From NCBI RefSeq assembly GCF_000718555.1, contig NZ_JOAN01000033.1, positions 21,755 to 85,754 on the forward strand: a stretch of 64,000 nt of DNA. The letters run 5' to 3'. The position numbers and the translations under genes were made by a program. The stretch's first letter is position 1. The number at the start of each line of letters is the position of its first letter. Positions 1 through 9,250 of the stretch are shown in pieces. This DNA is from Micromonospora chokoriensis (GTDB lineage Bacteria > Actinomycetota > Actinomycetes > Mycobacteriales > Micromonosporaceae). Under the pieces are notes generated by a model that worked only from the letters and a program-made list of their open reading frames with translations, did not search any database and was not told the DNA's origin.

Positions 1-311
1 ACTGGACGGCCACGGTGGTCGACCGGCTCGAGTTGGCGCTGTCCCTCGCCCTGCTGCCGCACCAGATCTCCGCCGCCCAACGGTTCCGGGTGGCGCTCGC
101 CCGTGCGGCGGCCTGCCTGCCCGAGGTGCTCGTGGTCGACCTGCCGGCCGGCTCGGCGGGCGACAGCCGCCTCGGTGACCTGATGCCTCGGCTCTCCCCA
201 CCGGACGCCCCCGGGGTGGCGGTGCTGGTCTGCACCGCCGACCCGGCCACCCTGGCCGAGATTCCGGTGCGGCACGAGCTGGTCACCGAGCCGAGCGAGG
301 TGACCCGATGA
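1..311 (+). CDS. C-terminal fragment of a degenerate ABC transporter ATPase (cut by window edge)
   Basis: The frame is open to the left edge, so only the C-terminal ~100 residues are seen. They resemble the helical and Walker B part of an ABC nucleotide-binding domain, but key residues are altered. ISAAQRFRVALARA stands where LSGGQRQRVALARA is expected, and VLVVDLP stands where the catalytic glutamate of a VLLLDEP motif is expected. It is probably the ATPase-like subunit of the transporter encoded next, perhaps with little or no hydrolysis. Its TGA overlaps the next ATG (ATGA), which suggests translational coupling. The family call rests on a short fragment. Confidence 0.6.
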   Translation, partial: WTATVVDRLELALSLALLPHQISAAQRFRVALARAAACLPEVLVVDLPAGSAGDSRLGDLMPRLSPPDAPGVAVLVCTADPATLAEIPVRHELVTEPSEVTR

Positions 312-1585
312 GGCCGACCACCCGAGCGAGTCGTCGTACGCTGCTGCGGGCCGCCGCCGCGGGCGCCACCGCCCTGGCTGCCGGCTGTTCCGGTGGAACC
401 CGGTCGGTGCAGGTGGCGGTGGTCTGGAGCAGCAGCGAGCTGGACCGGTTCCGGGAGGTCGTCGCCGGTTACCCCGCCCCGGTGCAGGTGGTCAGCGCCG
501 GCAACGACATCGACGCGTTCCTGCGGGCCCGGCACCTCGCCGGCACCAGCCCGGACGTGGCGATCCTGCCGCGCCCCGGCCTGGTCACCGAGTACGCCCA
601 GCGCGGGTGGCTGAGCCCGGTGCGCGGGTCCACCGAGTACGCGGTGCCCGCCGGGCTGGGCGAGCTGCTGACGGCCGAGGGCCAGCGCTACGGCGTCTGG
701 GTCAAGGCGGCACACAAGTCGCTGGTCTGGCATTTGCCCTCCACGCTGCCCGTGCCGCCGGCCGACTGGGACGCGCTGGTCCGGCGGACACGGGAGCTCG
801 GCGCGCTCGCCCGGCGCGAGGGCGGCCCGGCGCCCCTGGCGATCGGCGCCGCAGATGGGTGGGTGCTCACCGACTGGTTCGAGAACGTCCTGGCCGACGT
901 GGCACCGGAGGGCTACAACACCCTCGCCTGGCCGGACGCCGACTGGCAGGGCGGGCCGGTGCGCGAGGCTCTCGACCGGCTCGCCGGGCTCTGGAGCATC
1001 GACGGGGCGTTCGTCGGCGGGGGCCGTCGTGCCCTGCTCACCCAGTACGAGGAGTCGGTGATCCAGGTGGTGCACACCCGGCGGGCGGTGATGCTCGTCG
1101 GGGCCGACTTCACCGCCGACGTCATCGGCCCGTTCCAGCGCGGCCCGGAGGCCCCGGTCACGTTCCGGTTCCCCGGGGCCCAGCCGGGCGGCGGCCCGCT
1201 GATCGTCGGCGGGGACGCGGCCGTGGCGTTCGCCGACGCCCGGGGCGGGGTCGAGCTGGTCGAGTGGCTCACCCGGGCCGACTCGTTCCAGCCGTGGCTG
1301 CGCGCCGGCGGTTACCTCTCGCCCAACACCAACGTCTCGATCGGCAGCTACCGGGACCGGGTCGGCCAGCGGCTCGCCGTGGAGATGCGCGCACCCGGCA
1401 CCCTGCGTTTCGATCTCTCCGATCAGTTGCCCGGCGCGTTCACCGGCTCGGACGGGGTCGGCATCTGGCGGATCATGCAGGGCTTCTTCGCCGACGTCAC
1501 CGACGGGGTCCGCGCCAGCGAGGCGATCCGTCGGGCCACTGGCCTGCTCGCCGCGGCGGCTCGCAGCGCGGAGGGCGGCCGATGA
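308..1585 (+). CDS. ABC transporter substrate-binding lipoprotein
   Basis: This 425-residue protein starts with a twin-arginine style signal (SRRTLLRAAAAG) and a lipobox LAAGC with the acylated cysteine at residue 27, so it should sit on the outer face of the membrane. The rest has the layout of family 1 (sugar-type) solute-binding proteins. Examples are the SPDVAILPRPGLVTEYA segment early in the chain and the NTNVSIGSYRD segment near the end. It overlaps the upstream and downstream genes by 4 bp each. The ligand cannot be read from sequence; a carbohydrate is the family default. Confidence 0.85.
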   Translation: MRPTTRASRRTLLRAAAAGATALAAGCSGGTRSVQVAVVWSSSELDRFREVVAGYPAPVQVVSAGNDIDAFLRARHLAGTSPDVAILPRPGLVTEYAQRGWLSPVRGSTEYAVPAGLGELLTAEGQRYGVWVKAAHKSLVWHLPSTLPVPPADWDALVRRTRELGALARREGGPAPLAIGAADGWVLTDWFENVLADVAPEGYNTLAWPDADWQGGPVREALDRLAGLWSIDGAFVGGGRRALLTQYEESVIQVVHTRRAVMLVGADFTADVIGPFQRGPEAPVTFRFPGAQPGGGPLIVGGDAAVAFADARGGVELVEWLTRADSFQPWLRAGGYLSPNTNVSIGSYRDRVGQRLAVEMRAPGTLRFDLSDQLPGAFTGSDGVGIWRIMQGFFADVTDGVRASEAIRRATGLLAAAARSAEGGR

Positions 1586-3348
1586 GCCAGGTGCGGGTCC
1601 TCGGCGAGCTGGCGGTCCTCGACGACGTCGGGCCAGCCCGCCGGGGTCGGGCGTATCCGGCAGCGGGGGCGACGTCGGCGCTGCTGTTGCCGGCCGCGGT
1701 GCTGCTCGGCGGATTGGTGCTGTGGCCGGTGCTGCGGACCATGCACGCCAGCGTCACCACCGACGGTCGCTGGGTCGGCGCGGCGCACTTTCGGACCGCG
1801 CTCGCCGCCCCGGGCACCGGCGCGGTGGTCGGCCGGACGGTCCTCTGGGCGCTGTTGGTGCCGGCGGTGGTGACGGCGCTGGGCTACCTGCTCGCTGCCG
1901 CGTCGCGCCGATCCCAGGAGGGCGGCCTGGTCCGGTTGATCCTCCTGGTGCCGGTCGCGTTGCCGCTTGTCGTCACCGGCGTCACCTTCCGGCTGATGTA
2001 CGACCCGGACCCGAGCCGGGGGCTGGCCACCCTGGTCGCGACCCGGCTGATCGGCCGTTCGGTTGACGACGCACCGCAGTTGCTCGGGCCGGGGATGGTC
2101 ACCGTCGCGTTGATGTCGGCGTTCGTCTGGGCCTGGGTGGGGTTGGCGGTGCTGGTGTTCCGGTCCGCGCTGGACGCGGTGCCGCCGAGTCTCGCCGACG
2201 CGGTCCGCGCCTACGGCGGTGGGCGTCGCCATGTGCTGTGGGACGCGCAGTGGCGGCCGCTTCTGCTGCGCACGACCGCGGTGGTCTTCGCGCTGGTGGC
2301 GGTCGGCACCAGCCGCACCTTCGACCTCATCCTGGTGATGACTCCCGGCTCGGTCCGCGACGAGGCCTCCGTGCTGGCGCTGCGGATCTGGCAGACGTCC
2401 GGGGGCACCACCACCGGCGACGGGGCCGCGCTCGGCGTGGTGTGGTTGGTGGCGGTCGTCGGCGGGATCATGGTGGCCGCGCTCTTCGTCCGCCAGGCCT
2501 GGCCCCCGCCGCGCATCGAGGCGGCACCGGAGCCCGGCCCGGTGACTCCTCCCCGGCGGGTGATTCGGCTGCTCGCGGCGGGTGCCGCGATCGCCTGGCT
2601 AGTGCCGCTGGCGGTGCTGGTCGCCACGTCGGCGCACGGCAGGGTGGACGCCGCCGCGCGGGGTTGGTGGTCGACGCCGCCGAACGGCGAGTCCTATCGC
2701 AACCTGGTCACCGGCACGGAGCTGTGGCGCACGCTGGGCTTCACGCTGCTGCTGGCCACCGCGGTGACCGCCACGGTGCTGGTGGTGGCGCTGCTGGCCG
2801 CGTACCCATTGGCCTGGTTGACCGGGCCGGCCGCGCAGGCCACCGGGCTGCTGCTGCTGGCGGCCAGCGTGGTGCCGATCCAGGTGATCGCCGGACCGGT
2901 CAACGAGGTGCTGGGCCTGGTGCTCTCCTCCGGCACGGCGCAGGGCCTGGCCCTGGTGCACATCGCGCTGGGTGTGCCGTTCGCGGTGCTGGTGCTGCGC
3001 AACGCGTTCGCCGACCTGCCGGTCGAGCAGGTCCGCGACGCCCGGCTGGGCGGCCGCCGGTGGTGGCACACCCTGCGCCGGTTGGCCCGGCACAACCGGT
3101 CGGCGGTGGTGGCGGTCTCCGTGCTGGAGTTCGTCCAGGTCTGGAACGACCTGGTGGTGGGTCGGTTGTTCAGCGCGTCGGGGGCGTCGCCGCTCGGGCC
3201 GTTCCTGGCCGAGCAGACCCGCAGCTTCGTGAGCAACAGTGGCGCGCTGGCCGCCAGCTCGGTGCTCGCCTCGGTGCTGCCGGTGGTGCTCGTGGTCCTC
3301 TCCCGGCGGCACCTGGTCGCCGGGCTCGTCTCCGGGGGTGTCCGGTGA
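1582..3348 (+). CDS. Fused double permease of an ABC importer
   Basis: The 588-residue chain holds two MalF/MalG-like permease halves that are normally separate proteins. Each half has about six hydrophobic segments and an EAA-like loop: ADAVRAYGGGRRHVLW in the first half and DARLGGRRWWHTLRRL in the second. A proline-rich linker (EAAPEPGPVTPPRR) lies near residue 315. The start is the ATG overlapping the upstream TGA; the longer reading frame upstream of it is a shadow. Together with the lipoprotein it would form a sugar-type uptake system, with the degenerate ATPase upstream as the only adjacent candidate motor. Confidence 0.85.
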   Translation: MSQVRVLGELAVLDDVGPARRGRAYPAAGATSALLLPAAVLLGGLVLWPVLRTMHASVTTDGRWVGAAHFRTALAAPGTGAVVGRTVLWALLVPAVVTALGYLLAAASRRSQEGGLVRLILLVPVALPLVVTGVTFRLMYDPDPSRGLATLVATRLIGRSVDDAPQLLGPGMVTVALMSAFVWAWVGLAVLVFRSALDAVPPSLADAVRAYGGGRRHVLWDAQWRPLLLRTTAVVFALVAVGTSRTFDLILVMTPGSVRDEASVLALRIWQTSGGTTTGDGAALGVVWLVAVVGGIMVAALFVRQAWPPPRIEAAPEPGPVTPPRRVIRLLAAGAAIAWLVPLAVLVATSAHGRVDAAARGWWSTPPNGESYRNLVTGTELWRTLGFTLLLATAVTATVLVVALLAAYPLAWLTGPAAQATGLLLLAASVVPIQVIAGPVNEVLGLVLSSGTAQGLALVHIALGVPFAVLVLRNAFADLPVEQVRDARLGGRRWWHTLRRLARHNRSAVVAVSVLEFVQVWNDLVVGRLFSASGASPLGPFLAEQTRSFVSNSGALAASSVLASVLPVVLVVLSRRHLVAGLVSGGVR

Positions 3349-5729
3349 CCGGGCCGGGTGGTGCCCGCGGTGGCTCGCGCTGGCCGGCGCTGATCGCGAT
3401 CGGCGGCGTGGTCGGCAGCGTCCTCGCCAACGTGGCCAGCAACCTGGCCGGCAACCTGCTCTCCGAGCTGGCGGCCAGCGTGCTCGGGCCGGTGACCATC
3501 GTCCTGGCCGGCGGCGGCGTCGTCGGTTACGTGGTGTACGAGGTGCGTCGCCGCCGGGCCGGCCGGGAGGTCGGCCCCGAGCCGACGGATGTGCTCACCA
3601 CACCGGCCACCGGGGCGCCCACCCTGCCGTACACGGCCGAGTTCACCGGTCGCGGCGAGCACGTCGACGCGGTGGTCGGCCTGCTCGCGCGCGAGCACGC
3701 GGTGGCGGTCCTGGGTCGACGCGCGGTGGGCACCTCCGCGTGCGCGGTACAGGCCGCCAACCAGTGCCGGGAAGGCTTCCCGGACGGGCAGTACTACCTC
3801 GACCTGCGGCGGCGGGGCCGACCCCGCTCGGCCCGGCAGGTGCTCACCGCGCTGGCCCGGATCCTGGGCACCGCCGCGCCGACCTCCGGCCGGCCGGACG
3901 CGCTCGCCGCCGCCGCCGACGCGCTGCGCGGCCAGCTCGACGGTCGCAAGATCCTGCTGGTGCTGGACAACGTCGACCGCCCGGACCAGGTCCGGCCACT
4001 GTTGCCGCCCACCGCGCGCACCTGCCGCCTGCTGCTCGCCGGCGGTCCGGCGCTCGTCGGTCTGGAGGGTGTGGTCGCGCACTGGATCGCCGAACCGGGC
4101 ACGTCCGAGGCGGTGGAGCTGTTCGCGACGGCGGGCGGGGCCGCGCCGGCCGCCCGGGTCCGTCGCGCCGACCCGCGCACCGACCCGGCGGTACGCGACA
4201 TCGTCGACCTGTGCGGACGGCAGCCGCGCACCGTCCGCGCGCTCGGTTACCGCACGGCACAGCACGGCTGGCGGCACTCCGACGTGCTGGACGCGCTGCG
4301 TCGCGCGGTGCAGACGCCACCGCACCAGCGGCTCGCCGTGTCGCCGGCGGCCCGTCTGGTCACCGAGCGGGACATCGCGTACCGGGTGTTGCCCCGTGAG
4401 GCCCGCCGGTTGTACCGACTGATGTCGCTGGTCCCCGCCCCGGTGGACCGGCCGACCATCGCCGCGCTGGCCGGGCGGCACCCCGAGCTGGTGACCGTGC
4501 TGCTCGACCGGCTGGCCGCCGCGGCGTTCGTGGTCGGCGCGCCTGGCGACCGGTACGAGATCCGCCCCCTGCTGGCCGGCAGCGCCCGACTGCACCTGCG
4601 CGACGCCGACCCGGCCCGGGCCCGGGTCGCCGCGCAGGCCCGGCTGACCCGACACCTGGCCCGCCGGGCCGAACGGCACGCGGCCAACCTGGCGGTGCTC
4701 GGCTCCCCACCGGACCGGGAGTGGTCGCTGCCGCTCGACGACGACCCGTACGGCTGGTTCGACCTGCACCAGGAGTTGCTGCTGGCGGTGGTGCGGGTGC
4801 CGGCCGGCGCGAAGGAGACCCTGCCCCGCCGGGTACGCCGGTGGTGGTTCCGGCTGGCCGTGGCGCTCTGCGGGTGGCTGGCGTACGCCGAACGGCTCGA
4901 CGAGTGGGAGCAGGTCTGCCGCACCGTGCTGGCCACCCCGACCGCCGACGACCGCCCGGAGATCGCCGGGTGGGCGCACAACGAGCTGGGCGTGCTGCGC
5001 CGCCGTCGGCACGACCCGCAGGGGGCGGCGGCGGCGCTCACCCTCGCGGTCAACGAACGGGGGCGGCGGGGCAACGCCCAGGCGCGGATGAACCTCGGCC
5101 TGGCCCTGCTCGACCTGGGGCAGCTCGACGACGCGGTGGAGCACCTGGAGATGTCGCGCCGACACCGTTCCGGGGCCGACCGCGCCGGGCATGCCCTCAC
5201 CGACCTGGGCCTGGGCGCGGCGCAGCTGGCCCGGGGTGAACCGGACACCGCGCACCACCACCTGGTGCGGGCGGCCAACACGTTCCGGTCGGTGGGTGAC
5301 GCACGAGGGTACGCGGCGGCGCTGACCAACCTGGTGCTGGTGCACGCGGCGCTCGGCGAGCATCTGGACGCCGCGCAGGCGTGGCGGGCCGCACTGCGCG
5401 AGTACGAGTCGGTAAACGACCCGACCAGCCGGGCGACGGCGCTGCTCAACGCCGGGGCGACGCTGCTGAGCAGCACCACGGGGCAGGCGCGGACGGCGTA
5501 CGAGCTGCTGGCCGAGAGCCGGCGGCTGCGCGAGGAGACGCGGCCGACCGCCGGGTTGGCGCGCACCCTGCTCTACCTGGGTGACGCCTGCGCGGCGCTG
5601 GGCGACCGGGCCGACGCGCGGCGGCACTGGGTGGACGCGGCGGCGGTGGCCGAGGAGGTCGCCGACGCCCAGGGGTTGGCCGCCGCCGACACCCGACTGG
5701 AGGACGACGCCGAGCGCCGCGTGACGTAG
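3345..5729 (+). CDS. Membrane-anchored STAND-type NTPase-like protein with TPR repeats, P-loop lost
   Basis: The GTG start overlaps the permease stop (GTGA). The 794-residue product has two hydrophobic segments within the first ~65 residues. An NB-ARC/AfsR-like nucleotide-binding region then starts with EFTGRGEHVDAVVGLL. The expected GxGGxGKT P-loop reads GRRAVGTSACA (residues 124-134), so the lysine is missing. The Walker B strand KILLVLDNV is kept, with the aspartate at residue 208. A winged-helix-like region follows, then TPR-like repeats from about residue 530 to the end. It is probably a scaffold or sensor rather than an ATPase. Its coupling to transporter genes suggests it acts at the same membrane complex. 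Confidence 0.75.
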   Translation: MTGPGGARGGSRWPALIAIGGVVGSVLANVASNLAGNLLSELAASVLGPVTIVLAGGGVVGYVVYEVRRRRAGREVGPEPTDVLTTPATGAPTLPYTAEFTGRGEHVDAVVGLLAREHAVAVLGRRAVGTSACAVQAANQCREGFPDGQYYLDLRRRGRPRSARQVLTALARILGTAAPTSGRPDALAAAADALRGQLDGRKILLVLDNVDRPDQVRPLLPPTARTCRLLLAGGPALVGLEGVVAHWIAEPGTSEAVELFATAGGAAPAARVRRADPRTDPAVRDIVDLCGRQPRTVRALGYRTAQHGWRHSDVLDALRRAVQTPPHQRLAVSPAARLVTERDIAYRVLPREARRLYRLMSLVPAPVDRPTIAALAGRHPELVTVLLDRLAAAAFVVGAPGDRYEIRPLLAGSARLHLRDADPARARVAAQARLTRHLARRAERHAANLAVLGSPPDREWSLPLDDDPYGWFDLHQELLLAVVRVPAGAKETLPRRVRRWWFRLAVALCGWLAYAERLDEWEQVCRTVLATPTADDRPEIAGWAHNELGVLRRRRHDPQGAAAALTLAVNERGRRGNAQARMNLGLALLDLGQLDDAVEHLEMSRRHRSGADRAGHALTDLGLGAAQLARGEPDTAHHHLVRAANTFRSVGDARGYAAALTNLVLVHAALGEHLDAAQAWRAALREYESVNDPTSRATALLNAGATLLSSTTGQARTAYELLAESRRLREETRPTAGLARTLLYLGDACAALGDRADARRHWVDAAAVAEEVADAQGLAAADTRLEDDAERRVT

Positions 5730-5769
5730 GTCGCTCAGGTTGGCCGGTGGCACGGCTCTGGGAGACTCT

Positions 5770-6393
5770 GTGATCGTGGACGCGCTCTCGGTACGGGGAC
5801 TCAGCCGCAACTTCGGCAACTTGGTCGTGCTCGACGATGTGAGCTTCACGCTCCCGGCGGGCCGGATCGCTGTGGTGCTGGGGCCCAACGGCAGCGGCAA
5901 GACCACCCTGCTGCGCTGTGTCGTGGGCGCCGACCGGCCGGACTCGGGTGAGGTGCTGGTGCAGGGCCGCCGGGCCGACGAGACCGACCCGCAGGTGCGG
6001 GCGCTGGTGGCGGCAGCCCTGGACGACATCGACTTCTTCCCCGACCTGTCCGTGGTCGAGCATCTGGAGCTGGTCGCGTACGCCCATGGGGGTGACGCCG
6101 AGCCGGTCGAGGAGGTCCTCGCCGAGCTGGGTCTGGAACCGGCCCGCGACCAGCTGCCGGTGACGCTCTCCAGCGGGCAGCGCCGCCGGCTGGCGCTGGC
6201 GTCCTGCTTCGTCCGGCCCCGCCGGGTGCTGATCCTGGACGAGCCCGAGCAGCGGCTGGACGTCCGCGGGCGGCAGTGGCTCGCCGACCGCCTGCTGCGG
6301 GAACGGGCAGCGGGCACGGCTGTGCTGTTGGCCTCGCACGACCCGGAGCTGATCGACGCGGTGGTCGACGAGCGCATCGAGATCGGCAAGTGA
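5770..6393 (+). CDS. ABC transporter ATP-binding protein
   Basis: A compact 207-residue ATPase with a complete motif set: Walker A GPNGSGKTT (lysine 44), signature LSSGQ (about residue 133) and Walker B RVLILDEP (aspartate 157, glutamate 158), followed by an H-loop in LLASHDPE. I chose GTG 5770 because GGGAG lies 5 nt upstream; a TTG at 5740 is also open. The last base of the gene overlaps the next start (GTGA), so the neighbouring membrane protein is very likely its transporter partner. An exporter is more likely than an importer, given the lack of a binding protein here. Confidence 0.88.
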   Translation: MIVDALSVRGLSRNFGNLVVLDDVSFTLPAGRIAVVLGPNGSGKTTLLRCVVGADRPDSGEVLVQGRRADETDPQVRALVAAALDDIDFFPDLSVVEHLELVAYAHGGDAEPVEEVLAELGLEPARDQLPVTLSSGQRRRLALASCFVRPRRVLILDEPEQRLDVRGRQWLADRLLRERAAGTAVLLASHDPELIDAVVDERIEIGK

Positions 6394-7811
6394 CCGCCAC
6401 GCCGGCCACGATCGCCGACACGCCGGCCGGGGTGCCCACCGCCCGGCAGGTGCGGACGCACCTGCGCAAGGCCCGCAGCCGACACCATGATCATTCCCTC
6501 GGCGAGGTGCTGGGCGACGCGTACGTCATGGTCCTGTTCGTGGGCATGTACGGCTGGTTCGCGATCAGCGCCAGCCGTGACCTGCTGGACTCTCCCACGG
6601 TGGGGCAGGCCGAGCCGGGGGTGCGGTGGTGGCTGGCGGTCGCCGCGCTGCTGGCCGGCGCGGGGCTCGCCTGGCGTGGCTTGCGCGCGCTCGGCCCGCT
6701 GCTGGTCACCCCGGCCACGCAGAGCTGGGCGACGAGCGCGCCGGTCGACCGGCGGGCCTGGCTGGCGCCGCGCTTCGTCCTGTTGCTGGTCGGCGCGGCG
6801 GCCGGCACCGCGGCGCTCGGGGTGGCCGTGGCGGCGCTCGGGGGCGTCAGCGACCCGGCCGCCCTGGGCTGGGCTTCGGCGGCCGGCGCGGGGTGGGGTG
6901 CGGCCGCGCTGGCGCTCAGCGTCGTCGCCCAGAGCAGCCGGTCGGGTCATCGCTGGCCGTCGCTGGCCGGGGCGGCGCCGATGGCGGCGGCGGCGGTGAT
7001 CACCGCGCTGGTGGTGCTCGTCGGTCGCCTCGGCGACGGGCTGCCCCGGCCGGCGGCGACGCCGACCGTCGTGTTGTTCGCCGTCGCAGTGCCGCTCGCG
7101 GTCGTGGGCACGATCCTCGCGGTCCGCGCGCTGCCCCGGGTCGACCGGGCCACCCTGACCACCGGCGCGCAGTTCGCCAACGCCGCCGCCACGGCCACGA
7201 TCCTGTTGGATCCGAGCCTGCTCGCCAGCCTGGTGGAGAGCCGCCGCTGGCGGCGGATCGGCCGGGTGTACAGCCGTCGCTTCCGGCCGGGCCCCGGCTG
7301 GTGGGCGCTGCTGCAGGCCGACGTACGCCGGCTGCGCCGGCACCCGAGCGCCGTGCTGATCTGGGCAACGCTGATCGGTGTGCAGTACGCTGCCGCGCTC
7401 GCCCTGCCCGGGTTGGCCGGGGCCGCGCAGGTGGTGTTCGCGTACCTCGCCGTCGACCGGCTGACCGGCGGTCTGCGCGCGGTCAGCCGCTCACCGGGTC
7501 TGCGCCGGGCGCTGGGCGGCAGCGACAACCTGCTGCGCGGGATCCACGTGGTGGTGCCGGCCGTGGGCGCGGGCCTGTGGTGGTTGCTGACCCTGCCGAC
7601 CGTCGACCCGGGGCCGGCCTGGCTGGCGCCGACGCTGGCGCTCGGGGTGGTGGCCGCCGCGTTCCGGGCCGGCACCCGCCCGCCGATCAACTACGGCGGC
7701 GCGACGGTCAACACGCCCTTCGGAATGATCCCGGTCGACCTGCTGCGGCAGGGCTCACGCGGGCCGGCGCTACTCGCCGTGCTGGTCCTCGTCCAGCTGT
7801 TCCTGGGCTGA
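6390..7811 (+). CDS. DUF6297-like integral membrane protein, partner of the upstream ATPase
   Basis: The 473-residue protein has about ten hydrophobic segments and a cytoplasmic N-terminus rich in charged residues. Features include VMVLFVGMYGWFAISASRDLL near the start and VLIWATLIGVQYAAALALPG past the middle. It starts at the GTG that overlaps the upstream TGA. The pattern fits the actinobacterial DUF6297 family as I recall it, whose members follow ABC ATPase genes; the family name is from memory. Substrate unknown. Confidence 0.7.
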   Translation: MTATPATIADTPAGVPTARQVRTHLRKARSRHHDHSLGEVLGDAYVMVLFVGMYGWFAISASRDLLDSPTVGQAEPGVRWWLAVAALLAGAGLAWRGLRALGPLLVTPATQSWATSAPVDRRAWLAPRFVLLLVGAAAGTAALGVAVAALGGVSDPAALGWASAAGAGWGAAALALSVVAQSSRSGHRWPSLAGAAPMAAAAVITALVVLVGRLGDGLPRPAATPTVVLFAVAVPLAVVGTILAVRALPRVDRATLTTGAQFANAAATATILLDPSLLASLVESRRWRRIGRVYSRRFRPGPGWWALLQADVRRLRRHPSAVLIWATLIGVQYAAALALPGLAGAAQVVFAYLAVDRLTGGLRAVSRSPGLRRALGGSDNLLRGIHVVVPAVGAGLWWLLTLPTVDPGPAWLAPTLALGVVAAAFRAGTRPPINYGGATVNTPFGMIPVDLLRQGSRGPALLAVLVLVQLFLG

Positions 7812-7943
7812 GCTGGCTCATTCGCCCGGTCGGCCCGGGGCCTGATCGCGGCACCACCCGCTGTCGTTTCCGTCCAAGACAGCGCCGCGACCGCGATCTA
7901 GCGTGGACCCAGCAGCCGGCTCCGAGCATGAGGAGACAACACA

Positions 7944-8522
7944 ATGCGCGACCTGGTCTACACCGGTTTCATGTCGCTCGACGGCGTCGTGGACTCGCCC
8001 GGCGGCGGGCCGGGTGAGGAGCACCGCAGCGGCGGTTGGGTGTTCAAGGACCTCGAGTTCGTCCCAGCGGCCTGGTCGCTGAAAGGCGAGGAGCTGATCG
8101 ACACGACGGCGCTGATGTTCGGCCGTCGCAGCTACCAGGCGTTCGCGCCGGTCTGGCCCGGTTCGGAGGACCACGCCGGCTACAAGGAGCTGCCCAAGTA
8201 CGTGGTGTCGAGCACGCTGTCCGACGACGCGCTCACCGACGGGTGGGGGCCGACGACGATCCTGCGCTCGACCGGGGACGTCGCCGCGCTCAAGCAGGGC
8301 AAGGGCGGAGCGATCTTCATCCACGGAAGCGCGGAGCTGGCCCGGCGGCTGTCCGATGAGGGCCTGATCGACAGGTACAACCTGCTCGTCTTCCCCGTGC
8401 TGCTCGGTGCCGGCAAGAGCCTGTTCGGCCGGGCCGACCGAGACAAGCACATGCTGACGCTGCGGGAGTCGGAGAGCTACTCGAACGGGATCCTCAAGTT
8501 GGTCTACGACGTCAAGCGCTGA
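7944..8522 (+). CDS. Dihydrofolate reductase/RibD C-terminal family reductase
   Basis: This 192-residue protein starts like typical actinobacterial members of the family (MRDLVYTGFMSLDGVVDSPGG). It contains LMFGRRSYQAF, a KYVVSSTL strand and an IFIHGSAELARRL nucleotide-binding turn, all typical of the RibD_C fold. A NADPH-dependent reductase activity is expected; the natural substrate is unknown. The ATG has GAGGAG 10 nt upstream, and TAGCGT further upstream could be a -10 box. Its last 19 bp overlap the convergent AraC-type gene. Confidence 0.85.
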   Translation: MRDLVYTGFMSLDGVVDSPGGGPGEEHRSGGWVFKDLEFVPAAWSLKGEELIDTTALMFGRRSYQAFAPVWPGSEDHAGYKELPKYVVSSTLSDDALTDGWGPTTILRSTGDVAALKQGKGGAIFIHGSAELARRLSDEGLIDRYNLLVFPVLLGAGKSLFGRADRDKHMLTLRESESYSNGILKLVYDVKR

Positions 8523-9214
8523 TCCAGGTCGAGGGCGATGGCCCCGCCGGTGCCCTCGCGCAGCTGCCTGACCGTGCGTCCGACGTAGGAGCGCAGTGCC
8601 CGGGCCAGGTGCGGCTCGTCGAAGTAGTCAAGCTTGGCGACCACATCAGCGGCCGGGTCGCCGGTAGCCAGCAGCTCCGCCGCCGTGCGAGCCCGCTCGA
8701 TCTGCCGCACCGCGCCGCGCGTCAGTCCAGTCGCGGCGCGGAACCGGCGTTCGACGGTCCGCCCCGAGACGGCCGGACGGTGGCCCCGCAGCAGGTCGGC
8801 GACGAGCAGGTCACGGACCACGGCCCCGGCCCGGACGAGGCCGTCGACCAGGGCCTCGGCGTCGTCGGGGCCGGGAGTCTCCCAGCGCACGCCGTCCAGC
8901 CGGAACGTCCGGCGCGTGGTGTCCGGCAGCTCGATGCCGCCGTTGACCAGCATCGGCGTGGGCACGATCCGCAGCGAGGTGCCGATGGCGAACTCGATGC
9001 CGGTAAAGGTCGCGCCCTCCGGCACCGGCGCCGCGCCGGTCCGGGTCTCGGGACCGGTGATGCTCGCGTACGTCCGGCCAGCCTGCTCCCAGAACACCAG
9101 GCCCCAGCGCGCCCCGGCCACGGACGTCATCGCGGTGACCTGCTCGCTCGTGCATGTCCAGACGGTGTCGACCCATCGCGAGTCGGACCCGCGCGTCTCG
9201 AACCGCAGTCCCAC
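8504..9214 (-). CDS. AraC-family transcriptional regulator
   Basis: The C-terminal third carries an AraC/XylS helix-turn-helix pair (SGRTVERRFRAATGLT and AAELLATGDPAADVVAKLDYFDEPHLARAL). The N-terminal part is a cupin-like sensor region. I place the start at GTG 9214 because the sequence TATCCT lies six bases upstream. This matches a -10 box at leaderless spacing. A GTG at 9241 would add nine residues. The gene converges on and slightly overlaps the reductase gene, which may be its target or merely a neighbour. Confidence 0.82.
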   Translation of the reverse strand: MGLRFETRGSDSRWVDTVWTCTSEQVTAMTSVAGARWGLVFWEQAGRTYASITGPETRTGAAPVPEGATFTGIEFAIGTSLRIVPTPMLVNGGIELPDTTRRTFRLDGVRWETPGPDDAEALVDGLVRAGAVVRDLLVADLLRGHRPAVSGRTVERRFRAATGLTRGAVRQIERARTAAELLATGDPAADVVAKLDYFDEPHLARALRSYVGRTVRQLREGTGGAIALDLDQRLTS

Positions 9215-9250
9215 GGGCGAAGGATACGCCGGCGAGCACACCGGACGGTC

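Noticed and set aside
2694..7343. Very long minus-strand open frame (about 1,550 codons)
   Set aside because: It is the shadow of plus-strand genes in GC-rich DNA: arginine- and proline-rich, with no domain pattern, while the plus strand encodes clear families.
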